A stretch of DNA of 8,920 bases from an uncultured Clostridia bacterium (lineage in GTDB: Bacteria; Bacillota_A; Clostridia; TANB77; CAG-508), in NCBI GenBank assembly GCA_947628335.1, contig CANQZT010000057.1, positions 1-8,920 on the forward strand. Direction: 5' to 3'. The notes under the pieces were generated by a model. That model searched no databases and was not told the DNA's origin. It was given only the letters and a program-made list of their open reading frames with translations. Both the position numbers and the translations under genes were made by a program. Of the stretch, positions 1 through 7,442 are shown in pieces (the stretch's first letter is position 1; each line of letters opens with the position of its first letter).

Positions 1-329
1 GCATGATCTACTGGTAATAATTTTACATTGTTTGCTTGAATTATTAAAAATGCTACTGGATTAATATTTACTCCTGCACCAGCTCCTCCTCCAAATGGTA
101 GCCTATATTGAATCGCTTCCTCTTTTTCTTTTTTCATATATTCATCAATCGTTTCTCCTCTAAATTCACTTCCTCCTGCTGCAAAACCAAAACATACTTT
201 TGAAATTGGAATAATAACAATATTATTTGATGTTTCAATTGGTTCTCCTATAATTGTATTTACATCAATCATATCTGAAATACTATTCATAGCCGTAATC
301 ATAAGTCCCTCTATTGGATGTTCGTTCAT
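1..329 (-). CDS. gerW: GerW/YtfJ family sporulation protein, 3'-truncated by the window edge
   Basis: The 109 visible codons translate to a protein beginning MNEHPIEGLMITAMNSISDM. A clear GerW (YtfJ) core follows: an I-I-P-I-S-K-V segment near residues 39-45, then FGFAAGGSEF at 47-56, then the glycine-rich LPFGGGAGAGVNI near 77-89. Family knowledge: in Bacillus, YtfJ/GerW is a forespore-expressed protein needed for normal germination, linked to activity of the cortex-lytic enzyme SleB. The ATG at 329-327 is chosen because AAGGAG lies 11 bases upstream. The gene starts inside the end of the DUF2953 gene (47-base overlap in another frame), so the two are probably translated from one message, as in the ytfI-ytfJ pair of B. 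subtilis. The C-terminus lies outside the window; GerW proteins are usually about 120-150 residues, so only a short tail is missing. Confidence 0.9.
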   Translation of the reverse strand, partial: MNEHPIEGLMITAMNSISDMIDVNTIIGEPIETSNNIVIIPISKVCFGFAAGGSEFRGETIDEYMKKEKEEAIQYRLPFGGGAGAGVNINPVAFLIIQANNVKLLPVDH

Positions 330-906
330 GTTTATCCACTCTCCTTCTTTTTAATAAAACATATATTATACAAATAATATGTACCATTTTTACCTGAATT
401 ATACAGTCTAAATTAAGATTTATTTTGTTTTTATTTTGATAAATTGGTACAATTTTATATTTGTATTTTTCTTCCTCATAATTTTTTATTACTTGAGCTA
501 AACCTATTCCTATTAAAGCAGATATTATAGCTATAATTGCTGATGTAATAATAACATCTTCTGTTCCAATTTCTAAGTTTAAATATAGATTTGAAAACTC
601 TATATCTAATTTTTTTATAATGTATTTTAGTTCTTTTTTGCTTGGTAAGTCTTTTTTCATATTGCTAAAGTCTATTTTCTGTTTGATATTTAATTTTTGT
701 ATTTTAGCTTTATCTATTTTTATTGATACTATTTTTATCTTATTAAAAACATATATTTGCAAATATATTTCATAATCATACTCTAGTTTATTTTGATAAT
801 TGTTATTTGATATATAGATTTTCTTTATTTGTATGTGAATTTTACTAAATACAATTATTAATATTATAAGTATTATCAATATGCTTATTCCTGCAAACCA
901 TGCCAT
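283..906 (-). CDS. DUF2953 (YtfI-like) membrane protein
   Basis: This 207-residue protein has an N-terminal membrane segment (about residues 4-20) and a lysine- and isoleucine-rich beta-type region. A second hydrophobic helix lies near 117-140. After it comes the motif Y-K-I-V-P-I-Y followed by alternating L-N-L-D-C strands (150-170). A last hydrophobic stretch (172-186) precedes a very basic tail, KRRRVDKHERTSNRG. This layout, and its position immediately upstream of gerW, fits the DUF2953 family (B. subtilis YtfI). Its biochemical role is not known; co-occurrence with gerW suggests a sporulation or spore-membrane role, which is inference. The ATG at 906-904 is preceded by AGAAGGTGA. No convincing sigma-A or sigma-G promoter is visible in the 60 bases upstream. 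Family assignment rests on context plus layout more than on a sharp motif. Confidence 0.75.
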   Translation of the reverse strand: MAWFAGISILIILIILIIVFSKIHIQIKKIYISNNNYQNKLEYDYEIYLQIYVFNKIKIVSIKIDKAKIQKLNIKQKIDFSNMKKDLPSKKELKYIIKKLDIEFSNLYLNLEIGTEDVIITSAIIAIISALIGIGLAQVIKNYEEEKYKYKIVPIYQNKNKINLNLDCIIQVKMVHIICIIYVLLKRRRVDKHERTSNRGTYDYGYE

Positions 907-969
907 AAAATCACCTTCTTAACTTAGATTTTTTCCATATTTTTCTTATTTATTCAAATATTTTTAAAA

Positions 970-1002
970 GGAGCCAACAAGTTATTTTCACTTGTTGGCT
1001 CC
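970..1002 (-). terminator. Intrinsic terminator after the sensor kinase gene
   Basis: GGAGCCAACAAG (970-981) and CTTGTTGGCTCC (991-1002) form a perfect 12-base-pair stem with a 9-base loop. Read on the minus strand, the stem is followed at once by TTTT and an AT-rich stretch, as in Rho-independent terminators. It sits 20 bases past the kinase stop codon. It separates the two-component operon from the DUF2953/gerW genes, which must then have their own promoter. It is the strongest hairpin in the window. Confidence 0.9.
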
Positions 1003-1022
1003 TAATATAAATACTAGTTCTA

Positions 1023-1661
1023 CTATTCATCCACACTTGATAATTCAAAATAAAATTCTATCCCATTTTCTTTATTAATTACTCCATAATCTCGCTTATA
1101 GTTATTCATAATTGCTTTTACCAAAGATAAACCTATTCCTGTTCCTCCATTTGCTCTATTTCTCGATTCATCTACTTTATAAAATCTATTCCATATTCTA
1201 TTTAAATCCTCTTCCTTTAAGTTATCTCCCGTATTAAATACATTAATTCTTACAGTCTTTTCTTCTTCCTTTTTTTCAACGTCTATTTTTATTAATTTGC
1301 TATTATTTACTTCTTTTACATATTTAATTGCATTTGTCAAATAGTTTGTTATTACCTGATCTATATAAAATGGATCAGCATAAACATAAACTGGTTCCTT
1401 ATTCTTAAATTCTACTTCTATATTTTTTTCTTCTAATATCACTTTAGATTTTCTTATAACTTCTTGTATTAATTCACATATATTAAAGTTTTCATTATTT
1501 AACTCTCTTTTTCCATATTCTAATTTCATCAGTTCTAATAATTGCTTAACAAGCTTATCCATTTTATTTGTTTCATCTAGTATAACACTTGCATAAAATT
1601 TTTTGCTTTCCTCATCTGTATTTACATTTTCTATTAATCCCTCTGCATAACCTTGTATCAA
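1023..1661 (-). CDS. Histidine kinase C-terminal fragment (dimerisation helix 2 and ATPase domain)
   Basis: This frame can be translated only from a TTG codon at 1661-1659, giving 212 residues; the coding homology extends upstream to about 1697 with no start codon. It holds the end of the DHp helical hairpin (residues 1-48) and a HATPase_c domain. The N-box is DQVITNYLTNAIKYV (101-115), the G1 box is reduced to NTGDNL (143-148), the F-box is RIWNRFYKVDESR (155-167) and the G2 box is GGTGIGLSLVKAI (172-184). All parts needed to bind ATP appear present. A protein starting at the TTG would lack the histidine and could not autophosphorylate. No ribosome binding site suited to the TTG is apparent, so this fragment is probably not made separately. 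Confidence 0.8.
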   Translation of the reverse strand: MIQGYAEGLIENVNTDEESKKFYASVILDETNKMDKLVKQLLELMKLEYGKRELNNENFNICELIQEVIRKSKVILEEKNIEVEFKNKEPVYVYADPFYIDQVITNYLTNAIKYVKEVNNSKLIKIDVEKKEEEKTVRINVFNTGDNLKEEDLNRIWNRFYKVDESRNRANGGTGIGLSLVKAIMNNYKRDYGVINKENGIEFYFELSSVDE

Positions 1662-1680
1662 AGCAATTGGTGTTTTTAGT

Positions 1681-2523
1681 TCATGTGATACATCTCCGAA
1701 TAAATTGCTTCCTCATTTCGTCAATTTTTGATTTCTCTTCAATATCTTTTTCTAACTCTATATTAGTACTTCTTAATTGCTTTATCGTTTTCTCTAATGT
1801 TTCGGACATAGTATTTATACTTTTTCCTAAGTTATTTATTTCATCTTCTGTGTCATTAGTTATATATTTATGACTAAAATCTAATTTAGACATCTTATTT
1901 GCAATATCATTTAATTCTAGAATTGGTGTTGTAAATTTTTTCGAAATAAATGATACAACAATTCCTCCTATAATAATTGTAAATCCTCCTATAAGGTATA
2001 AAAATGTATTAGATATTTTTACACTTTCTTTTACCGACGCTATTGGCATTCTTATATACAAAATATATCCATTATCTAGCATCGCACTACATAAAATAAA
2101 TGTTAATCCATTTCCAGTATCCTCCACTCTCCTTATCATAAGCTTATCATTTTCATATAATACATTTTCTTTTTTATTATTCTGCATCATAATTGATATC
2201 CTATTTAAGTTAGATAAGAAATCTTTATTCGAGGAATAAATACTAATGTTATTATTATTTCTAATTAATATATCAAAATTATAGTTAATTGCTATTTTTT
2301 CTAATTCTAATTCGATATCTGTATAATTATCGTCTTCTTGATAATAACTATTTATTTTATTATATACTGCTATTATACTTTTTTGTTTCGAATATAGATA
2401 GAATGTTTCTAAAACAAAGTTATTCATTAATATTAAAAATGCTATAATAATGACTACTACAACGGAGAGTGTTAAAAATAGTTTTAATCTTATGGACTTA
2501 AATTTATATTTTTTCTCCTTCAT
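1681..2523 (-). CDS. Histidine kinase N-terminal fragment (sensor, membrane segments, HAMP)
   Basis: These 280 residues form the sensing half of the split kinase. Membrane segment 1 is at about 13-33, an extracytoplasmic sensor region at 34-172, membrane segment 2 at 173-194, and a HAMP domain at about 195-247 with the typical P-I-L-E-L-N-D and D-E-I-N-N-L-G-K-S-I-N-T-M elements. A charged coiled-coil linker (245-270) ends at MRKQFI, where the H-box should begin. The last five residues, RRCIT, come from the shifted frame. The sensor region resembles no ligand-binding domain I recognise. The ATG at 2523-2521 follows GAGGTG, which lies in the last codons of the regulator gene, so the pair is probably translationally coupled. 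If made as it stands, the product would be a membrane protein without a catalytic part. Confidence 0.85.
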   Translation of the reverse strand: MKEKKYKFKSIRLKLFLTLSVVVVIIIAFLILMNNFVLETFYLYSKQKSIIAVYNKINSYYQEDDNYTDIELELEKIAINYNFDILIRNNNNISIYSSNKDFLSNLNRISIMMQNNKKENVLYENDKLMIRRVEDTGNGLTFILCSAMLDNGYILYIRMPIASVKESVKISNTFLYLIGGFTIIIGGIVVSFISKKFTTPILELNDIANKMSKLDFSHKYITNDTEDEINNLGKSINTMSETLEKTIKQLRSTNIELEKDIEEKSKIDEMRKQFIRRCIT

Positions 2524-2529
2524 TTTTTA

Positions 2530-3207
2530 CTATTTCACCTCAAACTTATATCCTACTCCACGCATTGTTTCAATGTATTTTCCTTTTTTACCTAATTTGT
2601 GCCTTATTTTTTTTATATGACTATCTATCGTTCTTGAATCTCCATAATAATCATAATTCCACACATTATTTAATATTTTATCTCTCGATAATGCAACACC
2701 TTCATTATCTACTAGATATTTTAATAGTTCATACTCTCTTAAACTCATTTCTATATCTTTTCCATCTACTTTTACAGTTCTTCCTGCTGAATCAATTGTA
2801 ATTCCACCATAATCTTTAACATCATTTTGATTTTGCATAATTCTTTTTAATATAGCTTCTACTCTTGCAACTAATATTTTAGGACTAAATGGTTTTGAAA
2901 TATATTCGTCTACACCTAGTTCAAATCCAAATAGTTCATCTTGCTCTTCTCCTCTTGCTGTTAGCATAATAATTGGTACTTTTGAAATTTGCCTAATTTG
3001 CCTCAATACTGACCAACCATCTAGTTTTGGCATCATAACATCTAACAAAATTAAATTAATTTTTTTACTATTTTCTTCAAATACTTCTAACGCTTGTTCT
3101 CCGTTTTCTGCTTCTATTACTTTAAAGTCTTTTTGTACTAAAAAGTCTTTTATTAATTTTCTCATTCTTTGTTCATCATCAACAACTAATATAGTAATAT
3201 CGTTCAT
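2530..3207 (-). CDS. OmpR/PhoB-family response regulator
   Basis: This 225-residue transcription factor has a receiver domain (about 1-120) with the acidic pair D10/D11, the phospho-acceptor D56 (in LILLDVMMPKLDG), T83 (in MLTARG) and K105 (in YISKPFSP). All catalytic receiver residues are present. A winged-helix DNA-binding domain follows (about 134-225), with the recognition-helix signature S-R-T-I-D-S-H-I-K-K-I-R and the terminal wing M-R-G-V-G-Y-K-F. A GTG at 3216-3214 is in frame, but it overlaps the AGGAG at 3220-3216. The ATG at 3207-3205, 8 bases beyond that site, is therefore taken as the start. It is the partner of the kinase just downstream. With that kinase frameshifted, the regulator may be unphosphorylated or served by another donor. 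Its targets cannot be told from the sequence. Confidence 0.95.
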   Translation of the reverse strand: MNDITILVVDDEQRMRKLIKDFLVQKDFKVIEAENGEQALEVFEENSKKINLILLDVMMPKLDGWSVLRQIRQISKVPIIMLTARGEEQDELFGFELGVDEYISKPFSPKILVARVEAILKRIMQNQNDVKDYGGITIDSAGRTVKVDGKDIEMSLREYELLKYLVDNEGVALSRDKILNNVWNYDYYGDSRTIDSHIKKIRHKLGKKGKYIETMRGVGYKFEVK

Positions 3208-3230
3208 TTTTCTCACTCCTATTGCTAATT

Positions 3231-3236
3231 ATTATA
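3231..3236 (-). promoter_or_regulatory. Possible -10 element for the two-component operon
   Basis: On the minus strand a perfect TATAAT lies 10 bases upstream of the AGGAG of the response regulator, in the 61-base gap after the HEPN gene. No good -35 is found at 16-18 bases. There is no GC-rich hairpin in this gap, so read-through from the upstream dnaE cluster is also possible. Confidence 0.35.
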
Positions 3237-3268
3237 CTAACTAATTGTGTCTATATCGTGAAAATGCT

Positions 3269-3658
3269 TTATAATAATTGTTCAAATTTTTCACTTAAAT
3301 TTTGTAGTAATTTTATATATTTTTCTTTAATGTCTGTATATATTTTTCTTGACTCTTCTTCATCATATAAATGTGATAATGAATTTCTTGCAAGCATCAT
3401 ATTAATCCATTCTTCACCCTCCTCTATAATTCCCTGCTTAAATCCATTTTGTATTACTTCTCTTGGGCTTCCTGTTTTCTCCATAATTCCCATATATTCT
3501 AAGTAGTCTTTTAATGTCTTCCATGCAAGTTCAAAAGTAAATTCAAACCTATGTAATATTCCGTCAATTATAATTTGTGATTCTTTTTCTTGCAATCCTT
3601 CTTGTAATCTTTTTAATGCATCGTTATAATCTTGCTTTCTTTGTATGAATCTTTTCAT
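3269..3658 (-). CDS. HEPN-domain protein (HI0074-type), probable toxin of an MNT-HEPN pair
   Basis: This 129-residue all-helical protein matches the HI0074-type nucleotidyltransferase substrate-binding family, a HEPN branch. Typical elements are FELAWKTLKDYLE (42-54), S-P-R-E-V-I (64-69), E-E-W-I-N-M-M-L (82-89) and RNSLSHLYDE (91-100). The last contains the HEPN nuclease motif R-x4-H (R91, H96) followed by x-Y (Y98), giving R-x4-H-x-Y. Family knowledge: in the Shewanella HEPN-MNT pair the HEPN protein is an RNase toxin, and the MNT partner silences it by adding AMP to the tyrosine of this motif. All three residues are kept here, so an active and controllable toxin is plausible by inference. 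The gene overlaps the MNT gene by 4 bases (ATGA) and has AAGGAG 12 bases before its ATG. Some HI0074 homologues are described only as substrate-binding partners, so toxicity is not certain. Confidence 0.88.
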   Translation of the reverse strand: MKRFIQRKQDYNDALKRLQEGLQEKESQIIIDGILHRFEFTFELAWKTLKDYLEYMGIMEKTGSPREVIQNGFKQGIIEEGEEWINMMLARNSLSHLYDEEESRKIYTDIKEKYIKLLQNLSEKFEQLL

Positions 3659-3942
3659 AATATATCGACTCCTTCTTTTAAAATTGAATCTAAAAGTTCT
3701 TTTTTGGTAAATTCATTAATAAACACCAAATCAATAGTATATGCAATATCTAGTAAATCAAAGTCATTTCTTATTTTATATTCGTCTTCACTACTAATAT
3801 TTTCAAAAATTGCTATATCTATATCTGAATTATTTTTGTAATTTTCTCTTGCTCTCGAACCAAATATCTTAAAAGTATATGGGTATTTATTTACAATTTT
3901 TTCTATATTTTTTATGATTTCTTCAGATAAACCAAATTTCAT
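3655..3942 (-). CDS. MNT-type minimal nucleotidyltransferase (HI0073-like), probable antitoxin
   Basis: This 95-residue protein is a minimal DNA-polymerase-beta-fold nucleotidyltransferase. It has the complete G-S-x10-D-x-D signature: G28, S29, then SDIDIAI with D40 and D42. A third carboxylate, D71, lies in TIDLVF. These residues bind Mg-ATP and transfer AMP in the family. In HEPN-MNT modules this subunit AMPylates the tyrosine near the HEPN active site and so acts as antitoxin. It lies 11 bases after the dnaE stop, with its own GAGGGGG site before the ATG, and it overlaps the HEPN gene by 4 bases, with the antitoxin encoded first. The arrangement implies that the pair rides on the dnaE transcript. 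An alternative is a housekeeping nucleotidyltransferase complex of unknown substrate. Confidence 0.88.
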   Translation of the reverse strand: MKFGLSEEIIKNIEKIVNKYPYTFKIFGSRARENYKNNSDIDIAIFENISSEDEYKIRNDFDLLDIAYTIDLVFINEFTKKELLDSILKEGVDIL

Positions 3943-3953
3943 TTTTTCCCCCT

Positions 3954-6900
3954 CTAGTTTTTTTCTACTCTTTCTGCTCCTACTAATTCTACAAATTCTT
4001 TTAATATATTTTCATTTAAATAAATACCACCACATGGTTTTATTTCTTCATTTTCTTTTATTGTAAGTGATGTATTGTTTTTATCCCCTGAAAAGAATTT
4101 TATTGCTCCTCTTAATTTTTTCTTTACTTCTTCATTTAAGTCTGTAATATTAATTTGTAATTGATTTGTTTTATTTTGACCAAATTCTGTTATTTTGTTT
4201 GCAACAATTTTTGTTTCTTCGTCTTCTCTTATACTTAATCTGCCTTCTATAAGTACTATTTTATCATTTAATAGAATATTCGATGCTTGCATATATGCAT
4301 TTTCAAATACTATAATTTCTGCTTGACCATATAAATCTTCTACTGTAACAAATGCCATTATTTTATTGTTTTTTGTGTATTTTTTCTTTACGCTACTAAT
4401 AATTCCAGCAAATTTCACATTCTGACCATCTTTATACTCCGATATATTATTTTCTATATTGTCTTCGCCAGATAATTCTTTCATTTTTATAGTATTTATA
4501 TTTGTATTTTGTTCAATTTCTCGTCTCATTCCATCTAATGGATGACCTGATATATATAAACCTATCATTTCTTTTTCCATTGATAGTAATTCTTTAGTAG
4601 AATATTCTTTTAAATTTGTAAAATTATATTTTAAATCACTAACTTGCTCGTCTTCTGGATTTAAATCAAACATTGTCACTTGCCCTTTTAACATTTTTTT
4701 CGAAGAATCCGATATTGTATCTAGTATATTCTCAAATGAAGCCATGAGCGTACTTCTTGTTTGTTCAAAATTATCGAATACTCCTGCTTTTATTAAACTT
4801 TCTATACATTTTTTATTAACTGCTTCGTCTTGTATTCTTTCGCAAAAGTTTGTAAAACTTTCAAATTTTCCGTGATTTTCTCTTTCTTTAACTATTGCAT
4901 CTACAGCTGCTACTCCTACATTTTTTATACTTCCTAAACCAAATCTTATTTTTCCATTATCTACTGTAAATTTTGTAAAACTTTTATTAATATCAGGTTT
5001 TAAAATTTCTATATTTAAACGTTTACATTCATCTATATATGCTGGTATTTTGTCTAAATTTCCTAAAAAACTATTTAGAGTAGCTGCCATAAATTCTTCT
5101 GGATAATATGCTTTTAAATATGCTGTTCTGTATGACACTACTGCATATGCTGCTGCATGTGATTTATTGAAAGCATATTTAGCAAACTCTGCCATTTCAT
5201 CGAATATTCTATTGGCTGATTGTTCATCTATTCCATTTCTTATACATCCTGGTATTTCTATATTTCCATTTTCATCTACTTTACCATGAATAAAATATTC
5301 TCTTTCTTTTGCCATAACATCTAGCTTTTTCTTTCCCATTGCACGTCTTACAAGATCTGCTCGACCTAAAGAATATCCTGCTAGGTCGCGTACAATTTGC
5401 ATAACTTGTTCTTGATACACCATACATCCATATGTTACATTAAGAATTGGCTCTAATGATTTATGCGTATATTCTGCATGTTCTGGGTTTAGTTTATTTT
5501 TTATATATCTTGGTATTTGATCCATTGGGCCTGGTCTATATAGTGAAACTCCTGCTATAATATCTTCTAAGCTATCTGGTTTTAGCTCTTTCATAAAGTT
5601 TGTCATTCCTTGACTTTCAAATTGGAATATTCCTACACTTTCTCCTTTTGCCCATAAATTATATACATTTTTATCACTCATAGTCTCATCAAATTTTACA
5701 TCTATTCCTCTATGCTTTTTTACAAGATTTATTGCATCTTGTATAACTGTTAATGTTCTTAGACCTAAAAAGTCCATTTTTAATAAACCTAGTTCTTCTA
5801 GAGTAGTCATAATGTATTGCGTAGTAATTGCTCCATCTTTTGTATTTACATATAAAGGAACATAATTAACTACTGGTTCTTTAGTTATAACTATACCACA
5901 AGCATGAGTTGATGCCTGTCTTGGCATTCCTTCTAATGCACTTGCTATATCTATTAATTTTTTTACTTCTGCATCTGTATCGTATAAATCCTTTAGTTCT
6001 CTATTTTGTTCTAATGCTTTTTTTATTGTTATGTGCAATTCGTTGGGTATCATTTTAGCTATTTTATCTGTTTGTGCGTATGGTACGTCTAAAACTCTTC
6101 CAACATCACGAATTACCATTCTTGCTGCCATTGTTCCAAATGTAATAATTTGCGATACATGATCAACCCCATATTTATCACAAACATAATCTATTACTTC
6201 TTGTCTTCTTTCATAGCAAAAATCCACGTCAAAATCTGGCATACTTACTCTTTCTGGATTAAGAAATCTTTCGAAAAGTAAATTATATTTTATTGGATCT
6301 ATATCTGTGATTCCTATTGCATAAGCAAGAATTGAACCTGCTCCTGAACCACGACCTGGTCCTACTGGAATTCCTTGCGATTTTGCAAAATTTATGTAGT
6401 CCCATACAATTAAATAGTAATCTACATATCCCATTTTATTAATTACACTTAATTCATAATCTGCTCTATTTATTATTTCTTCTGTAGGATTTTCTCCATA
6501 TCTTTTCTTTATTCCATCATCACATAATTTTTTTAAGTAATCATAGTGTGTTTTAAATTCAGGTGGTACTTCATAGTTTGGAAGTATTGTATGTCCAAAT
6601 TCAAACTCAACATTACATTTATTTGCAATTTCTACTGTATTACTAATTGCCTCTGGAATGTTTTTAAAATAATCTCTCATTTCTTGTGGTGATTTTATAT
6701 ATAACTCATCTGTATCAAATTTCATTCTATCTTCATCGGTCATTTTTTTGCCTGTTTGAATACATAATAAAACTTCATGATTATATGCATCTTCTTTTCT
6801 TGAATAATGTGCGTCATTTGTTGCAACAAGTGGTATATTTAACTCTCTTGATAGCTGTACTAATTTTTGATTTGCAAGTGTTTGTTCTTTTATTCCATTG

Positions 6901-7424
6901 TTTTGTACTTCTAAATAATAATCTTCTCCAAATACATTTTTAAACCATAATGCTACTTCTTTTGCTTTTTCAAAATCATCTTTCAAAAGTGCTTGATTTA
7001 CTTCTCCTGCAAGGCAAGCACTACAACAAATAAGTCCTTCATGATATTTTTCAAGTATCTGTTTATCTATACGAGGTTTATAATAGAATCCTTCTGTAAA
7101 TCCCATAGATACAAGCTTTGTTAAATTTTTATATCCTTCATTATTTTTAGCAAGTAAAATAAGATGATTATTATAATCAAGACCTGCTTCTTTATCAAAT
7201 CTTGATCTATTTGCTACATATACTTCACATCCAATAATTGGCTTAACTCCTTCTTTTTTGCATGCTTTATAAAAGTCTATAATTCCGTACATAACACCAT
7301 GATCTGTAAGAGCAATGGCATCCATTCCAAGCTCTTTAGCAATAACTGGTAAATCTTTTATTCTATTTGCCCCATCTAATAGGCTATATTCACTATGTAT
7401 ATGTAAATGAACAAAATCTGACAT
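3954..7424 (-). CDS. dnaE: DNA polymerase III subunit alpha (DnaE)
   Basis: This 1156-residue C-family polymerase is full length. The PHP domain (about 1-270) starts with HLHIHSEYSLLDG and keeps a full set of likely metal ligands (H8, H10, D17, H42, E67, H87, C137, D204, H206), unlike the eroded PHP of E. coli. The palm carries GPGRGSGAGS (355-364), PDFDVDF (396-402, catalytic D399 and D401) and the third aspartate, D551, in KMDFLGLRTL. The fingers include GYSLGRADLVRRAMGKKK (683-700). A helix-hairpin-helix region lies near 870-885, a beta-clamp-binding motif QVTMFD at 915-920, and an OB fold near 1003-1080. It acts at the replication fork; in Firmicutes DnaE works beside PolC, often extending primers. 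The ATG at 7424 follows AAGGAGA. It lies 18 bases after the XRE gene in one probable operon. Confidence 0.98.
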   Translation of the reverse strand: MSDFVHLHIHSEYSLLDGANRIKDLPVIAKELGMDAIALTDHGVMYGIIDFYKACKKEGVKPIIGCEVYVANRSRFDKEAGLDYNNHLILLAKNNEGYKNLTKLVSMGFTEGFYYKPRIDKQILEKYHEGLICCSACLAGEVNQALLKDDFEKAKEVALWFKNVFGEDYYLEVQNNGIKEQTLANQKLVQLSRELNIPLVATNDAHYSRKEDAYNHEVLLCIQTGKKMTDEDRMKFDTDELYIKSPQEMRDYFKNIPEAISNTVEIANKCNVEFEFGHTILPNYEVPPEFKTHYDYLKKLCDDGIKKRYGENPTEEIINRADYELSVINKMGYVDYYLIVWDYINFAKSQGIPVGPGRGSGAGSILAYAIGITDIDPIKYNLLFERFLNPERVSMPDFDVDFCYERRQEVIDYVCDKYGVDHVSQIITFGTMAARMVIRDVGRVLDVPYAQTDKIAKMIPNELHITIKKALEQNRELKDLYDTDAEVKKLIDIASALEGMPRQASTHACGIVITKEPVVNYVPLYVNTKDGAITTQYIMTTLEELGLLKMDFLGLRTLTVIQDAINLVKKHRGIDVKFDETMSDKNVYNLWAKGESVGIFQFESQGMTNFMKELKPDSLEDIIAGVSLYRPGPMDQIPRYIKNKLNPEHAEYTHKSLEPILNVTYGCMVYQEQVMQIVRDLAGYSLGRADLVRRAMGKKKLDVMAKEREYFIHGKVDENGNIEIPGCIRNGIDEQSANRIFDEMAEFAKYAFNKSHAAAYAVVSYRTAYLKAYYPEEFMAATLNSFLGNLDKIPAYIDECKRLNIEILKPDINKSFTKFTVDNGKIRFGLGSIKNVGVAAVDAIVKERENHGKFESFTNFCERIQDEAVNKKCIESLIKAGVFDNFEQTRSTLMASFENILDTISDSSKKMLKGQVTMFDLNPEDEQVSDLKYNFTNLKEYSTKELLSMEKEMIGLYISGHPLDGMRREIEQNTNINTIKMKELSGEDNIENNISEYKDGQNVKFAGIISSVKKKYTKNNKIMAFVTVEDLYGQAEIIVFENAYMQASNILLNDKIVLIEGRLSIREDEETKIVANKITEFGQNKTNQLQINITDLNEEVKKKLRGAIKFFSGDKNNTSLTIKENEEIKPCGGIYLNENILKEFVELVGAERVEKN

Positions 7425-7442
7425 TTTTATTTCTCCTTATTA

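Larger units (their letters stand above)
1023..2523 (-). pseudogene. Sensor histidine kinase, whole gene, split by a +1 frameshift at the H-box
   Basis: The two reading frames here are halves of one membrane histidine kinase. The region is 1501 bases, which is 500 codons plus one base. Removing one base near 1695-1698 gives a single 499-residue kinase with two membrane segments, HAMP, HisKA and HATPase_c domains in the usual order. The first frame ends normally as DEMRKQFI and then runs into a stop at 1683-1681. The other frame, read upstream of its first start codon, encodes D-V-S-H-E-L-K-T-P, with the phospho-accepting histidine codon at 1685-1683. The expected junction is QFI-x-DVSHELKTP. 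The kinase lies 6 bases after its response regulator gene, so it is the cognate sensor. Either the gene is broken, or the extra base is an assembly error, or (least likely) the frame is shifted during translation. Confidence 0.85.

Noticed and set aside
1219..1236. Reduced G1 box (NTGDNL) in the kinase ATPase domain as a sign of a dead enzyme
   Set aside because: Similar N-x-G variants are common in functional Firmicute kinases; the N, F and G2 boxes are intact.
1589..1873. Plus-strand frame opposite the sensor kinase
   Set aside because: It is rich in F, L, I and S as expected for the antisense of an AT-rich gene, matches no family and lies across a clear coding region.
2565..2801. Plus-strand frame opposite the response regulator
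   Set aside because: Antisense shadow of a well-supported OmpR-type gene, with no family match.
3208..3268. Possible terminator between the HEPN gene and the response regulator
   Set aside because: No GC-containing hairpin with a T tract is present; only AT-rich near-repeats (CTAATT twice).
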